NCBI GenBank assembly: GCA_037447655.1
Contig: JBBHKE010001534.1
Span: forward strand, 62,001 to 126,000
Direction of reading: 5' to 3'
Source of the DNA: Zygnema cylindricum
Lineage: Eukaryota; Streptophyta; Zygnematophyceae; Zygnematales; Zygnemataceae
Length of the DNA stretch: 64,000 nt
Below the pieces are notes generated by a model. That model had not been told where the DNA came from. It did not search any database and worked only from the letters and a program-made list of their open reading frames with translations. Below are positions 11,261-22,755 of this stretch, one piece after another. Numbering within the stretch: position 1 is the first letter of the stretch; the number at the start of each line of letters is the position of its first letter. The position numbers were made by a program, and so were the translations under genes.

Positions 11261-12295
11261 TGCAACTCTGAGACCTCCATAGGACCTCAAAGTAGGCAGC
11301 TCACATGAAGCCTCTAAGATAACCCTGAACCCTTTGTCTTTCAGAAAAAAGAACTGCCACCCTAGCAAACAAAAACTATGACCACCTTAACCCGTGTGAA
11401 GGCAAGACTCCCCTGAGTCGATAGCAAAAAGAGTCTGTGAATTTTTTCCATTGAGCAGATAGTTATGAAGGGTCAAATTTGACCTTTTGTACAAAAGCTC
11501 TTTGGGAGAGAGGGTCCTATCTATGAAATTTTTCTAAGTCTTATCTCTCTCTAAAACTCTATCTACTGAAGTACGACACCAATTATAATACTGTATTGTA
11601 CAGAAAGGTACACGTATCGGTGTACTTTCTATACGGCCATTGTACGACATAGCCAATATGTCAACACATGTCATTTTTGGATTTGATCCCGAAATCCCTG
11701 AAAATGTCGTATTCCAATAGGATTGTGCCACGTGTCATTCAATGTGTCATTGACCGCAAACTGTTGAAAATCTATTCCACGATCTCGACAGGTTTCGCGG
11801 CCGTCTGATTAAAACGGATTTCAATCGTAGCCGTCATAAATACTTGCGCGATATTTGTTTCGCCTTCGAAACAAATTGCGCGATATCCATTTCAGATATT
11901 CTATACGCCGTACTTTACAAACTGTTTCTATGTCCAAATATCTTGTTAAATGAAATAGCCTACGTGTACAGATTTATCTTTATATCAAACCCTATATCGC
12001 CCAACCTTGATTCTAGTCTAAATGGCTAAGGCTACCGGCTACAGACAGCTTTGACGGAGGGTAGTTACCAGGTTCAAATCCTAGGTCCGTCAAGTCCTTT
12101 TTTGGTAAATCTACCAATCTAAAGTGTGTTCTCGTCTAGGCAGCATAGGCGGCCATGGCTCTATCTCCCTCTCCAACTTCAAATGACTGCGACAAGTGTG
12201 GGAGTTGGAGAGAGGAGTTAGAGGCAGACTGCATGTGCTTCTTTTGTGTATTTTACACAACCTAGAAAATACTAAAATAGCCTTTAATTTCTAGA
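11261..12295 (-). repeat. CopB 3' LTR
   Basis: 1035 bp. Low-coordinate end TGCAACTCTG matches the 5' LTR. The high end reads CTAGA where other copies have CTACA, so the terminal TG of the minus strand has decayed. A degenerate polypurine tract follows at 12296-12308. tRNA-like cassette at 12023-12103. Confidence 0.83.
12023..12103 (+). other. tRNA-like Pol III-type cassette in CopB 3' LTR
   Basis: The clearest copy. Box A-like TGGCTAAGGCTACCGG begins at 12023, box B GGTTCAAATCC (canonical GGTTCRANTCC) lies at 12071-12081, and T6 at 12098-12103. A 7-nt motif GTCCGTC just after box B can pair with GACGGA(C) upstream. Antisense to CopB. Confidence 0.6.
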
Positions 12296-12308
12296 CTTCC
12301 TTTATTTT

Positions 12309-15300
12309 CTAGTCACTCTTTATTTTAAGACCACACTTCTCTCGGCAGAAAATTAGTTTAGGAGAAGGCACAGGTTTGGTCATTATATCTGCTACCATTT
12401 CACTATCTGGTTTTTACTCCAAACTGATTTTTTTTTCTACTTTCTCTCTAACAAAGCCAAATCTAATGTCCATGTGTTTGGCTTTAAAGTGATGTTTAGG
12501 ATAGGCAGAAATGGCAATAGCAGCCTGATTATCACAAAACACATTTTGGACACCACTCTTAAGATGACCAAGCTCACCAAGCAAAGACTTGACCCACATT
12601 AGTTCTTTTACACGTAGAGCAAGAAGCCATGTAATCAGCCTCCATAGTGGACTGGGCAATGACCTTTTGCTGCTTGGTGCTCCAGCAGCAAGCTCCATCA
12701 CTCACATACAATAAATATCCAGATGTGCATCTCCTCATAGGAGCATCCCCATAGCTAGCATCACTCCAAGTGGTGATGTCAGTATTGTTCCCACCCAAAT
12801 GCAACCATAGATCCCTAGTTCCTATGATATATCTAAGGACCCTCTAAGCTGCCTCCCAATCTTTCTTAGTGGGAGCAATCAGACTTCTACTTAATACTCC
12901 TACAGCTGCGTCTATGTCCGGACGGGTACAATTCATGAAATATATTAGGCTGCCCACTACTTGTCTATAAGGGATGTTCTGCATAAATATTTTCTCTTCC
13001 GGGCTTACCTCATCATCTAGGATTATAACTCCATCTTCCACACTCCCCTCACTTCTTTTTTTTATTTCCATAGGAGTGGTACAACTATTAGCATTGTTCA
13101 TTTGGAATTTTTCTAACATATTTCCCATGGTCTCCTTTTGAGTTAATCTTATTATTTTCTTATCTTTGTCTCTCTCTACCTGAATTCCCAAAATATAACT
13201 TGCTTCTTCCATATCCTTCATCTCAAATCTTCCTTTTAGATCATTTTTCAAATTATATAAATTGTCCATTGATTTACTTAAAATAAGCAAATCATCAACA
13301 TAAATTGCGATAAAAATAATTCCTTCCTCATCTTCAAATAAATAAATTGAGTGATCTGAGCTGATCCGAATATATCCCAAACCTGTAAGAAACTCATTGA
13401 GCTTCTTGTTCCACTGCCGGGGAGCTTGTTTAAGCCCATACAAAGATTTGATCAATCGGTTTACCTTGCTTTCCTCCCCTTGCTCCACAAATCCTTCGAG
13501 CTGTCGTATAAAAATTTCCTCTTCCAACTCTCCATGTAGGAAGGCCGTCTTGATGTCCATCTGATGCACTTCCATGTCTTTTGCTGCCGCCATAGTGAGA
13601 AGCATCGGAACCAAAGGAAACCTGACTACCGGAGCAAACTCCTCGTAGGGAATTCCCTCTTTATGGGTAAATCCCTTCGCCAATAACCGAGCCTTGTAGC
13701 GCTCAATGGTGTTATCCGGGTTGAGTTTCAACATAAATACCCACTAACACCTAATTGGCTTCTTGTCAAGAGGACAATCCATTAATTCCCCTGTATCGGC
13801 AGCCATAATTGAGGCCATCTCCTCATTAATGGCAGTCTTCCACCGGTTTCTCTTAGGACAAGTCATTCCCTCATTGTAAGTTTGAGGCTCATCGGGGTGA
13901 GACAGTTTTGTTACCTTATTGTTGGCTTGCCTCTCTTAGACTCTTTTGTTGCTTCTTCTTCCTCCGTCAAACTTGGTTGCCCGAATAGATGGCTCTCTTG
14001 AATTCTTCCGAACAGTTTCTACTTCTCCCCTATCTCTTACTTCCGGGTCAATTTCCAACACGTCTTCCGCTTCGGTTGGAGTTAATACTTGGGGTACCAC
14101 ATTTGGGTCCTTCTCACTTTGATCTGTACATGCAAGATCATCATCTTCTTGAAATCCTAGATAGTTAGAAAGCTCAAAGTCATCAATTTTTTTTGACTCA
14201 AATCTGATTCTGACTGTCTTTGTATGCTTAATGGGATCTATAGATTTTCCCTTCATCCATAACCACTAGATGCTTCACAAGGATAATATCCTCTCTTTTG
14301 AGATCATTGACTCTATATCGTTTTATATCTTCATCATATCCTAAGAGATATCCTGGTTTTCCTTTTGGATCTAACTTCCAGTTTGACCGACCTGTGTCTA
14401 AACTGAACACTTGACTTCCGAAAACCTTTAAGTGTGAAATATCTGGTTTTCGGCATGTCCATCTCTCATAGGGTGATTGGCCTTTTACTGATGAAGTAAG
14501 AACTCTATTCTTGAGATAATTTGCACAGTTCATTGCTTTGACCCAAAACTTCTTTCCTATCTTTTTATCTGACAGCATATTCCTAGCACTATCACTAGGT
14601 GTTCTATTTAAACTTTCAGCTACACCATTCTGCTCAGGATTTTCAGGAACTGTCTTTGGGTGTTGCACTCCATCTTCTCTCAAAAAATCCTCAAACTGGT
14701 TAGAGGTATACTTTCCGCCATTGTTACTCCTTACTCTCTTGATTGAGGTTTCATGAAGTTTTTCACTCCATGCTTTATATTGTCTAAAACATTCCTGAGC
14801 TTCTGACATATTTTTCAAAAAATACACCCTGGAATACCGAGACCAATCATCGGTGATAGTCATCATTAATCTCTTCCCCCCGGGTGATGGCACTTTGGTT
14901 GGCCACCAAATATCTGTGTGTACTAAATCTATAATCTTTTCTCCTTTATAGGTGGCAGTTTTTGGGAAGGGTAACTATGTGCTTTACCTTGAGCACATCC
15001 ACTACAATCACTTAGATTCTCACTCTCACCGAACTGAATTCCTTCCACTACTCCCATCTTTTTCATCTCTCTTAACTTATCTAGATTTACATGCCCAAGC
15101 CTTTTATGCCACAACATTATGTCATGAACACCGGCATAATAAAGTTTCTTCTTTTCATTGCTTAAAATCAGCCTAAACATCCTTCGGCTACCTTTTTCAG
15201 CAGTAAAATAAACTTCTTTCTCAAAACTAGCATTAAAGTCTCCTTTCTTAGTGCTAGTATCAAAACCCTTATCATCTAATACAGACGTAGAGATGAGGTT

Positions 15301-16654
15301 TTTGTTCAGCTCAGGAATAAACAATACATCGGAGAATGTAACTATGGATGTCTTTCCTTCTACTAACACTTTCACATCTACCGATCCTACAAGAGTAGTG
15401 ACTATCCTCCCATCCGCGTACTCTATCTCTACGGTGGGAATTTTTCTTATCTTAGTGAACAGGTGTTTATCTTTACACATGATGGATGCACCTGGGTCTA
15501 CAATCCAGCCTGCTTCACCTTTCAATCCGCCAAAAGCACATTTACGCTTTCGTGGAATTTCGACCTCGTTTTTTGCTTCCAACTCCTCATCCAACAGGAG
15601 TTCATCGTCCTTGTCCACGGATTCCGCCTCATGTACCTGTGTCACAAGGGCCTTTTTCTTTCCTCTCGGGGGTCAACCGGTCTTCCCCTCCTTTAACCGC
15701 AGCTTGGTTTACTTAGTGCATTCAGCCACATAGTGCCCGAGTTTCTTACAAAAATGACATAAACCCTTGGGAGCCCTTGGTCAAACTCGTTAGTCAGATT
15801 TTTCTGCTCCCCCCTTCCGTAATATCAGACCGGTCTTTGGGAATCCTTGTTCCTCCAATCGGTCCCTACTACCACGGCTTGCCCACTCTTTCCTCCCCTT
15901 TGGATCTCAATTGTATTTTCCCGAACGAGAATCATTCCTACAATTGAGTTCCATATCCACCTTGAGTCCGGCAAGTCCAACTCACAGTTGACTATGTTCT
16001 CGAACTCATCGGGTAACTTCATCAGTAGACAGTTCACCTTTTCTTTATCACTAAAATCTTTTCCAGCACTCTCTAGCTCCATGAAAAGTATAGCAAGCTC
16101 ATTTCAAAAATCCAACATCTTCCCCCCTTTGTATACATACTCTTTAACTTTTTGATCAGCCAACTGTTGTTCCTGAATTGTACCACTTCGGTACATCTCT
16201 ATGAGAGTCATCCAAAGATCGGATGCCCTTTCTACCTGCAAATGAGGACATGCAAGTCCTTGAGTAAGATGGCAAAGGATGAAGTGCTTTGCCGCCATAT
16301 TGTGAAGTCCCAGGCATCAGTATAATTCACCTCGTTCCTCGGAATAAGTGACATGAATGCCGAACCAGTTGCTATTGGTGTGGTCGTCTCTTTCTCCTTT
16401 TCTTTGTCCACCACCTCTCCATCCTTTGTCTCCTCCGTTGAAGATGGATCTGCATCTCTAGTGAATCTAACTCATGTAAACCTAAGAGGTATCCCAAGAC
16501 TAGATGGACGCCTCACTCGTCCACTCACTATTCCCCAAAACTGTTTCTCACATAGAGCTCCTGTCATCTTACTTTCCCAGTATATGAAGCCAGCTCCATT
16601 GAATATGGGCACCCTAGATGGTTGGCCTATAACCTGCAACTCTGAAACCTCCAT
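12309..16654 (-). pseudogene. CopB gag-pol, multiply broken
   Basis: Start ATG at 16654-16652, inside the 5' LTR. Gag opens MEVSELQVIGQPSRVPIF. CCHC knuckle CHFCKKLGHYVAEC at 15718-15759. 14929-15645: protease with DPGAS in place of DSGAS, and an integrase zinc site WHKRLGH/CSGCAQGK that looks complete. 14228-14893: integrase core with SNNGGK where others have SDNGGE, so a catalytic Asp is lost. 12844-13734: RT with intact YVDD at 13291-13302. 12414-12804: RNase H in two overlapping frames. Several stops and indels separate these pieces. Confidence 0.85.
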
Positions 16655-17663
16655 AGGACCTCAAAGTAGGTAGCTCACATGAAGCCTCTAGGATAACCTT
16701 GACCCCTTTGTCCTTCAGCACGAATAACTACCACCCTGGCAAACAAAATCTTTGAACACATTCACCCTTGTGAAGACTCCCGTGAGTCGATAGCAAAAAG
16801 AATCTATGAATTTGCTCCTCTGAGCACATAGTTATGAAGGGTCAAAGTTGACCTTTTGTACAAAAGCTCTCTGGGAGAGAGGGTCCTATCTATGAAATTT
16901 TTCTAAGTCCTATCTCTCTCTATTACTCTGTCTATTAAAGTACGGCACCAACTATAATACTGTATCGTACCAAAAGGTACAGGTGTCTGTGTACTTTCTG
17001 TATGGCCATTGTACGACATGGCCAATATGTCGACACATGTCATTATTGAATTCGATCTCGAAATCCATTGAAATGTCGTATTCCAATAGGATTGTGCCAC
17101 GTGTCATTTAATGTGTGGTTGACCGCAAACCGCCGAAAATCTATTCCACGATCTCGACATGTTTCGCGGCTTTCCGATTAAAACGGATTTCAATCTTAGC
17201 CGTCATAAATACTTGCGCGATATTTGTTTCGCCTTCAAAACAAATTGCATGATATCCGTTTCGGATATTCCATACGCCGTAATTTACAAGCTGTTTCTAT
17301 GTCCAAATATTCGTTAAATGAAATAGCCTACGTGTACAGATTTATCTATATATCAAACCCTATATCGCCCAACCTTGATTCTATTCTAAATGGCTAAGGC
17401 TACCGGCTACAGACAGCTTTGACGGACGGTAGTTACCAAGTTCAAATCCTAGGTCCGTCAAGTTCTATTTTGGTAAATCAACCAATCTAAAGTTTGTCCC
17501 TGTCTGGACAGCATAGGCGGCCATGGCTCTATCTCCCTCTCCAACTTTTAGTGACTGCGAAGAGTGTGGGAGCTGGAGAGAGGAGTTAGAGGCAGATTGC
17601 CTGTGCTTCTTTTCTGCATTTTACACAACCTAGAAAATACTAAAATAGCCTATAATTTCTACA
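16635..17663 (-). repeat. CopB 5' LTR
   Basis: 1029 bp, ends TGTAGAAATT and GAGTTGCA on the minus strand. Followed by a decayed anticodon-arm primer site at 16620-16634. Carries the gag ATG (16654) and a tRNA-like cassette at 17391-17471. Confidence 0.85.
17391..17471 (+). other. tRNA-like Pol III-type cassette in CopB 5' LTR
   Basis: Box A-like TGGCTAAGGCTACCGG from 17391, box B AGTTCAAATCC at 17439-17449, T4 at 17468-17471. Stem-forming GACGGAC (17421) and GTCCGTC (17453) flank the box B arm. Antisense to CopB. Confidence 0.55.
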
Positions 17664-18267
17664 GAGAGTTCCTTATCACGGCATATATGTATGGATGCAC
17701 TTGAGTCAATGATCCACCTTTCCTGTGGAGCTTCCCGAATTGCTCTTAGGGCACACTTGTGTCTCTGAGGAATCTCCTCCTCCTCTAGACTCTTGTCAAC
17801 AAGAAGCTCCACATCCTCTTTCGAGGACTCGTCCTCCGTTTCTCGTGTCACTTTTGTGACCACAAGTTCCTTTTTCTTCCCTCCGAAAGATATCCCTCTA
17901 CAGTTCTCTTGGAGCCTGAACTGTGACAGCTTGACACAATGTGCTATGAAGTGTCCCGACTTTTTGCAAAAATGACAACGACCCTTTGGGGGCCTTAGTC
18001 CTCTAGAATGATCTCTTTCCCATTTGTACGATTTCTTCGGTTCCTTCCCCTATCGGTCCTCTTATGCTGCTACAACTTGAATGCTCTTTCCTCCTCTCCT
18101 AATCTCCATTGTGTTTTCCTGCATAAGTATCATCCGGACCACTGTGTTCTATTTCTATGAACTATCAGGCATTTCCTGAACTTGGTACACTATGTTCTCG
18201 TACTCATCTTGTAACTTCATGATAAGAGTGTTAACTTTCATTTTCATTGTACTTGTCCACCTGGCCC
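17664..18267 (-). pseudogene. CopA gag C-terminus, CCHC knuckle and protease start
   Basis: Continuation of CopA upstream of CopB. On the minus strand: gag C-terminal part, knuckle CHFCKKSGHFIAHC at 17936-17977, an acidic spacer, then WIIDSSASIHICRDKEL (DSSAS in place of the copia protease DSGAS). The frame joins the 11260 side once CopB is removed. Interrupted at 18267 by CopC. Confidence 0.8.
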
Positions 18268-18403
18268 TATTCAAAAGAGGTAATTAACAGTTCACTTTTC
18301 TATTTTTGTTTTACTTTAAAGAAAGAGAGTAAGGATCAAAAGCACGTTATGGTTGCCGCTATATTTAGAAAGTGGCAGATTTTGAAGTAGAGGATATTTT
18401 ACT

Positions 18404-18486
18404 AAAATGTTGCCTAAGTCCACATTTTAACCTGGGTCTGTGGACTTCTATATAGTCGTACGTCTTAACCACTAAGGCGTTATCGA
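18404..18486 (-). other. tRNA-like Pol III-type cassette in CopC 5' LTR
   Basis: On the minus strand, box A-like TAACGCCTTAGTGG, then about 50 bp to a degenerate box B (GGTTAAAATG), then T4 at 18407-18404. Partner of the better-preserved copy at 23718-23800. Confidence 0.45.
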
Positions 18487-18769
18487 AACGATACACGTGA
18501 CAGGTTTCAAAGATATATAAAAATTAACGCAACAGCTAATTAACAGCAGACTAACCAAAAAGAGCAATTCATGCATGTACGCGAATCTGAACCGTGTAAA
18601 ATATGTCTTGATCAGACGGCCGACATTATAGCCACCACGCGAAGTGAGATTTTGGCGGCATACGGAGATAGCGTCATGCGGTACCACGTGGCGCCACATT
18701 ATTTGATACTGGAGAAGATGGGAGGAGGAACCATGGCTTCCGTTTGACAGGTGTCACCTTGTAGACCTT

Positions 18770-18828
18770 GTCGTACAATGGACGTACAATACGTACATCG
18801 CCCATTGTACCTTCTTGTACTATATATT
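18770..18828 (+). promoter_or_regulatory. LTR promoter region: GTAC cluster and TATA box
   Basis: GTCGTACAA at 18770-18778 is followed by four more GTAC cores within about 45 bp, then TATATATT at 18821-18828. GTACAATGG and CCATTGTAC form an inverted repeat across the block. The same GTAC block recurs in every clade-1 LTR here, usually with a CCAAT/ATTGG motif beside it. CGTACAA is the core of the plant SBP-box factor site (TNCGTACAA). Regulation by such factors is inference. Confidence 0.5.
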
Positions 18829-19134
18829 GTTCCTATTGGACTAGGGTTTAGTAGTAGGTAGTCGTGAGTAGGCAGACCAAGACTTAGTAATATTTAGGTA
18901 CCTCTCTCTAAGAGAGTTTGTAATTATAAAGGTCATCTTTGACCAGCCATAACTTACTGCTCGGGTGAGCAAATTCAGTGATTCTTTTTGCGTTTGACTC
19001 AAGGATGTCTTGTCCTCACAGGGGTGAGGGTGGTCAGAATACTTTTGTGCCTGGGCGGCGCTTATTCAGTGGAAAAGTGGAAGGGTCAAATATTATCCAA
19101 GAGGCTTTACATAGGCTGCTCATTCTGTGGGTCA

Positions 19135-20076
19135 ATGGAGACCACACAATTTCAGGTTATGGGCCCACCCTCTAGGGTGCCCATATTTGATGGATCAGAC
19201 TTTTTGTATTGGGAAATGATGATGGAGGGAGAACTATTTGAGAAGCAACTATGGGGCATAGTGTTTGGACAAATTCGATGCCCACCTCCACCTGGGTTTG
19301 GAGGGACATGTTTTTCTGGAACCTCCGCCTCTACAGTTGGTAGAACAGCTGCCACCATCAGCGAGGATGAAGATGAGGAAGGAGAGGAGATTGTCATGGA
19401 AGGAGAAAAGGGAGGAGTTGCAACTCAAGTGACACCATTGCCGAAGGCGATACTAGCAGCAGCACCACCAGCAACTGCGACAAGGGTTGAGATCGAAAGA
19501 TCAGAGTATGAAAAGTGGAACTACAAAGACAAGGTTGCTAAGCTCTTAATTCTTAAAAGTGTAGCAAAGGGCATTGCCATTCCCCTTATGCATGTCAAAT
19601 CTCCATCTCAGATTTGGATTTCACTAGTTAACAAATATAAGAGTGGATCATTGCAGCAACAACAGTTGGCGGAAAAAAAGATTGCAGCTTATACTTATAA
19701 AGGAGGAAGTATGAATAATTATTGCAATGAATTAGGAGCATTATTTGGAGAGTTAGAGATTGCAGGTAACTCATGGTCTGAGAGACAAAGAGTGAACACA
19801 TTAATGATGAAACTACCTGAAGAGTATGAGAATATCATTAACCGATTGCAGGACATAGGAGATAGCAATTGGAATTGGGATGACACTGTGGGAATGATTT
19901 TAGTGAAAGAAAGCACCATAGAGCTTAGGAGAGGGAGTCCAAGTGTTCAAGCATTGTTTGCAGGAGCTGATTGGCGGAAGCGTGATGAGGATAGAGGGAA
20001 AGATCCCTATCGAAACTTTGGTGGAAGAGGACAAGGAGGTGCCAGATTTTATAGACAGGGGAGAGGAACTTCTTGA
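19135..20076 (+). pseudogene. CopC gag
   Basis: Starts at ATG 19135 inside the 5' LTR, as METTQFQVMGPPSRVPIF; the frame passes through the LTR end and primer site. An upstream open stretch reaches 18988, but the ATG homologous in all other copies is 19135. About 313 codons to a TGA at 20074-20076. The middle (roughly residues 120-260) resembles the copia gag (UBN2/retrotran_gag) domain, with QQQQLAEKKIAAYTYKGGS. The CCHC knuckle CHFCKNPGHYMGDC follows the stop in the same frame at 20086-20127. Confidence 0.85.
19155..19169 (+). other. Primer binding site, tRNA-iMet anticodon-arm type
   Basis: GGTTATGGGCCCACC directly follows the LTR CA. Its complement, GGTGGGCCCATAACC, is the anticodon stem-loop of plant initiator tRNA-Met as I recall it. 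This resembles Drosophila copia, which is primed by a 5' half of this tRNA. The same bases also code for gag residues. Confidence 0.7.
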
Positions 20077-20382
20077 GGAGGATTATGTCACTTCTGCAAG
20101 AATCCGGGACACTATATGGGAGATTGTGTCAGACTTGCAGATCTTTGACTAAAAGATGGTCAAGGAACCTCAAACGACGGAGTAAAGAAAAATGCTTTCC
20201 TGACTCAAGTTCTTGATGAGGAAGTGGATGAAAAAACTGAACAATAAGAGGAGCTTGAGGAGCTTCTTCTTAATCCGAAAAACACTGAAAAGCATGTCGA
20301 CATTCCACGGAGACAATAGTGCGCTTTCGGAGGTAAGAGGGATCCACCCGAGGATGGGTGGATCATAGACTCAAGGGCTTCA

Positions 20383-21360
20383 ATGCATATGTGCAAAGAT
20401 AAGCGGTGGTTCACTAAACTGAGAAAGATCCCAACAATTGAGATAGAGTACGGAAATGGTAGAGTAGAAACCACAAGTCTTGTTGGAACTGTTGAATTGA
20501 AGGTTCTAGTTGATGGAAAGTCCTCAATTGTAACACTCTCAGACGTTCTTAACATTGCACAGCTTAGCAAGAACCTAGTCTCAACAGCTGTCCTAGATGA
20601 AAAGGAGTTTGAAACAGGAACTAGGAAAGGAATCTTCACATTAAGCTTTGATAATGAGGTTTATTTCATAGTTGAGAAGGGCAGTCAAGGAATGTTCAGA
20701 ATTATTCTTTGCAATGAAAAGAGTGTTCTCTACTCGTGTGCAAGTGAGATGATGCTTTGGCATAAAAGGTTGGGGCATGTGCATCTAGATAGATTAAAGA
20801 AAATGAAGAAAAAAGGAATAGTGGAGTGTATTACGTTTGAAGATGATGAGACCTTTGATGATTGTAGTGGATGTGCCCAAGGGAAGATTCATAGACTTCC
20901 ATTTCCAAAGGCAACCACATTTAAGAGAGAGAAAGTATTAGATCTAGTTCACACTGATGTTTGGGGACCTGCTAGGTATGCTTCACATGGGGGGAAGAGA
21001 TGGATGTTAACTATCACAGATGATTGGTTTAGATACACGAAGGTATACTTTCTCAGACATAAGTCAGAGGTATTAAGATGTATCAAAGAGTATAAAGTAT
21101 GGAGTGAAAAGCTACACGAAACCTCAATAAAAGAGATAAGAAGTGATAATGGGAAAGAATACACCTCAAGGGATTTTGAAGAATATCTTAAAGAAGAAGG
21201 AATTCATCATGAGAAAACTATTCCCTATAATCCGGAACAAAATGGAGTAGCAGAAAGAGTGAATAGAACTTTAGGAGATATGTCCAGAAGTATGTTAAGT
21301 GACAAGAGGATAGGGCTGCAGTTTTGGGCTGAGTCTATGAACTATGCTAATTTCATCTAA
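20383..21360 (+). pseudogene. CopC protease remainder and integrase
   Basis: Same frame as gag. Just upstream, the protease motif is DSRAS (a Gly codon GGG appears as AGG), so the protease would be inactive. This stretch then has the complete integrase zinc site WHKRLGH / CSGCAQGK, and the core residues in HTDVWG, SDNGKE and NGVAE. Ends at TAA 21358-21360, where other copies have a Lys codon. A further TGA lies at 21517-21519. Confidence 0.85.
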
Positions 21361-21558
21361 AATAGAGTCCTAACTTCAGCAAATAAGGAGGAAACTCCGT
21401 ATGAGAGGTGGACAGGAAGAAAGCCTGATTTGTCTAGTTTGAGAGTGTTCGAAAGTCAAGTTTATAGTTTGGATTCCGATAAGACTAAATGGAAGTTTGA
21501 GGGAAGAGGGAAACCATGATATCTTGTAGGATATGATGAAAGCACAAAAGGATACCGG

Positions 21559-22737
21559 GTGTATGACTTGAAAAAGAGAGATAAAATTTTGGTAAAACAC
21601 ATAGTGGTGATGAATGAGGTGAAGTCTATTGATCCATTCAAATATAATAAAGAAGTCAAAATCAGATTTGAAACGGATCAGTTTTCTGACTTTGACTTTG
21701 AAAATGAAGAGAAGGAAGATGGAGAAAAAGGAAAATCTGCAGATCTACCAAAGGAGGACCAAAGGACAACATCCGAAGCAACGCCACAATACGAAGTGGA
21801 AACCGATGAGGATTTTGAAGAGACACCGGAGTTGGAAGAGAGGGGAGCTGAAAATCTTCCTAAACGAAACCCAAGGATGCCTTCTATACCGCCTTCCGAT
21901 TATGAAGGGGGAAGAAGAAGTAGTAAACGACTTCAAGAAAGACAAGTTAATAACCAAATCACAAAGATGTCTCACCCGAATGAACCTCAGACATACTTAG
22001 AGGCCATAAACACCCCAGAAAGTAGCCGGTGGATCACAACTATATATGAAGAAATGACCTCTATCATGGAAGCCAATACATGGGAGTTGGTAGATTGTCC
22101 ACCGGACCGAAAACCGATCGGATGTAAGTGGGTTTTTAAACTTAAATTAAACCCTCATAATACCATTGAGAGGTACAAAGCTAGGTTAGTTGCAAAAGGT
22201 TATACTCAGAAAGAGGGGATAGACTACGAAGAAACCTTTGCACCTGTAGTCAGATTTCCTTCTGTTAGAATCCTTTTAAGTATAGCCGCAGCGGAGGATA
22301 TGGAAATCCACCAGATGGATATTAAAACTGCCTTTTTGCACGGAGAGTTCGAAGAAGAAATTTACATGAGGCAACCGGAAGGATTCGTGGAAAGTGGGGA
22401 AGAAAATAATGTTTTCAAATTGATAAAATCATTCTATGGGTTTAAGCAAGCCCCGCTACAGTGGAATATAAAGCTAGACGAATTTTTGACCGGTTTGGGG
22501 TATATCAGAATTAGTTCAGATCACTCTATATATTTATTTGAGGATGAGAATGGAGTGATATTTATTGCTATTTATGTGGATGATTTGTTGGTCTTAAGCA
22601 AGTCCTTAGATAAAATTAACCAACTAAAACGGGATCTTAGAAGCAGTTTTGATATGAAAGATCTCAGCAAAGCAAAGTACATTTTGGGAATTCAGATGGA
22701 GAGAGATAGAGGGAATAGAATTATAAGACTCACTTAG
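21559..22737 (+). pseudogene. CopC reverse transcriptase
   Basis: Same frame. An acidic linker (about residues 1-150) is followed by RT with KWVFKLKLNPHN, TFAPVVRFPSVR, QMDIKTAFLHGE and intact YVDDLLVLSKS at 22573 onward. Terminates at TAG 22735-22737, where other copies have Gln. Similar to the RT of Tnt1-94-type plant copia elements. Confidence 0.85.
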
Positions 22738-22755
22738 AAAGAAGCAATCAGTAAT

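Larger units (their letters stand above)
11261..17663 (-). mobile_element. CopB, clade-1 Ty1/copia element, full length, inactive
   Basis: 6403 bp with two LTRs of about 1.03 kb that share structure throughout. Inserted in CopA protease DNA: the CopA sequence before 11261 and after 17663 joins in register. Target duplication AAGAG (11256-11260) versus GAGAG (17664-17668) matches 4 of 5. Internal order on the minus strand is primer site, gag, CCHC, protease, integrase, RT, RNase H, polypurine tract. Many stops and frameshifts. Confidence 0.87.
18268..19154 (+). repeat. CopC 5' LTR
   Basis: Begins TATTCAAAAG (TG decayed to TA) and ends GAATTTCA-type CA just before the primer site. Contains a minus-strand tRNA-like cassette at 18404-18486, a GTAC-rich block with TATA box at 18770-18828, and the gag ATG at 19135. 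Confidence 0.88.

Noticed and set aside
15251-15733. 160-codon plus-strand ORF opposite CopB protease
   Set aside because: Shadow of the minus-strand gag-pol frame; equivalent shadows occur opposite CopE and CopF.
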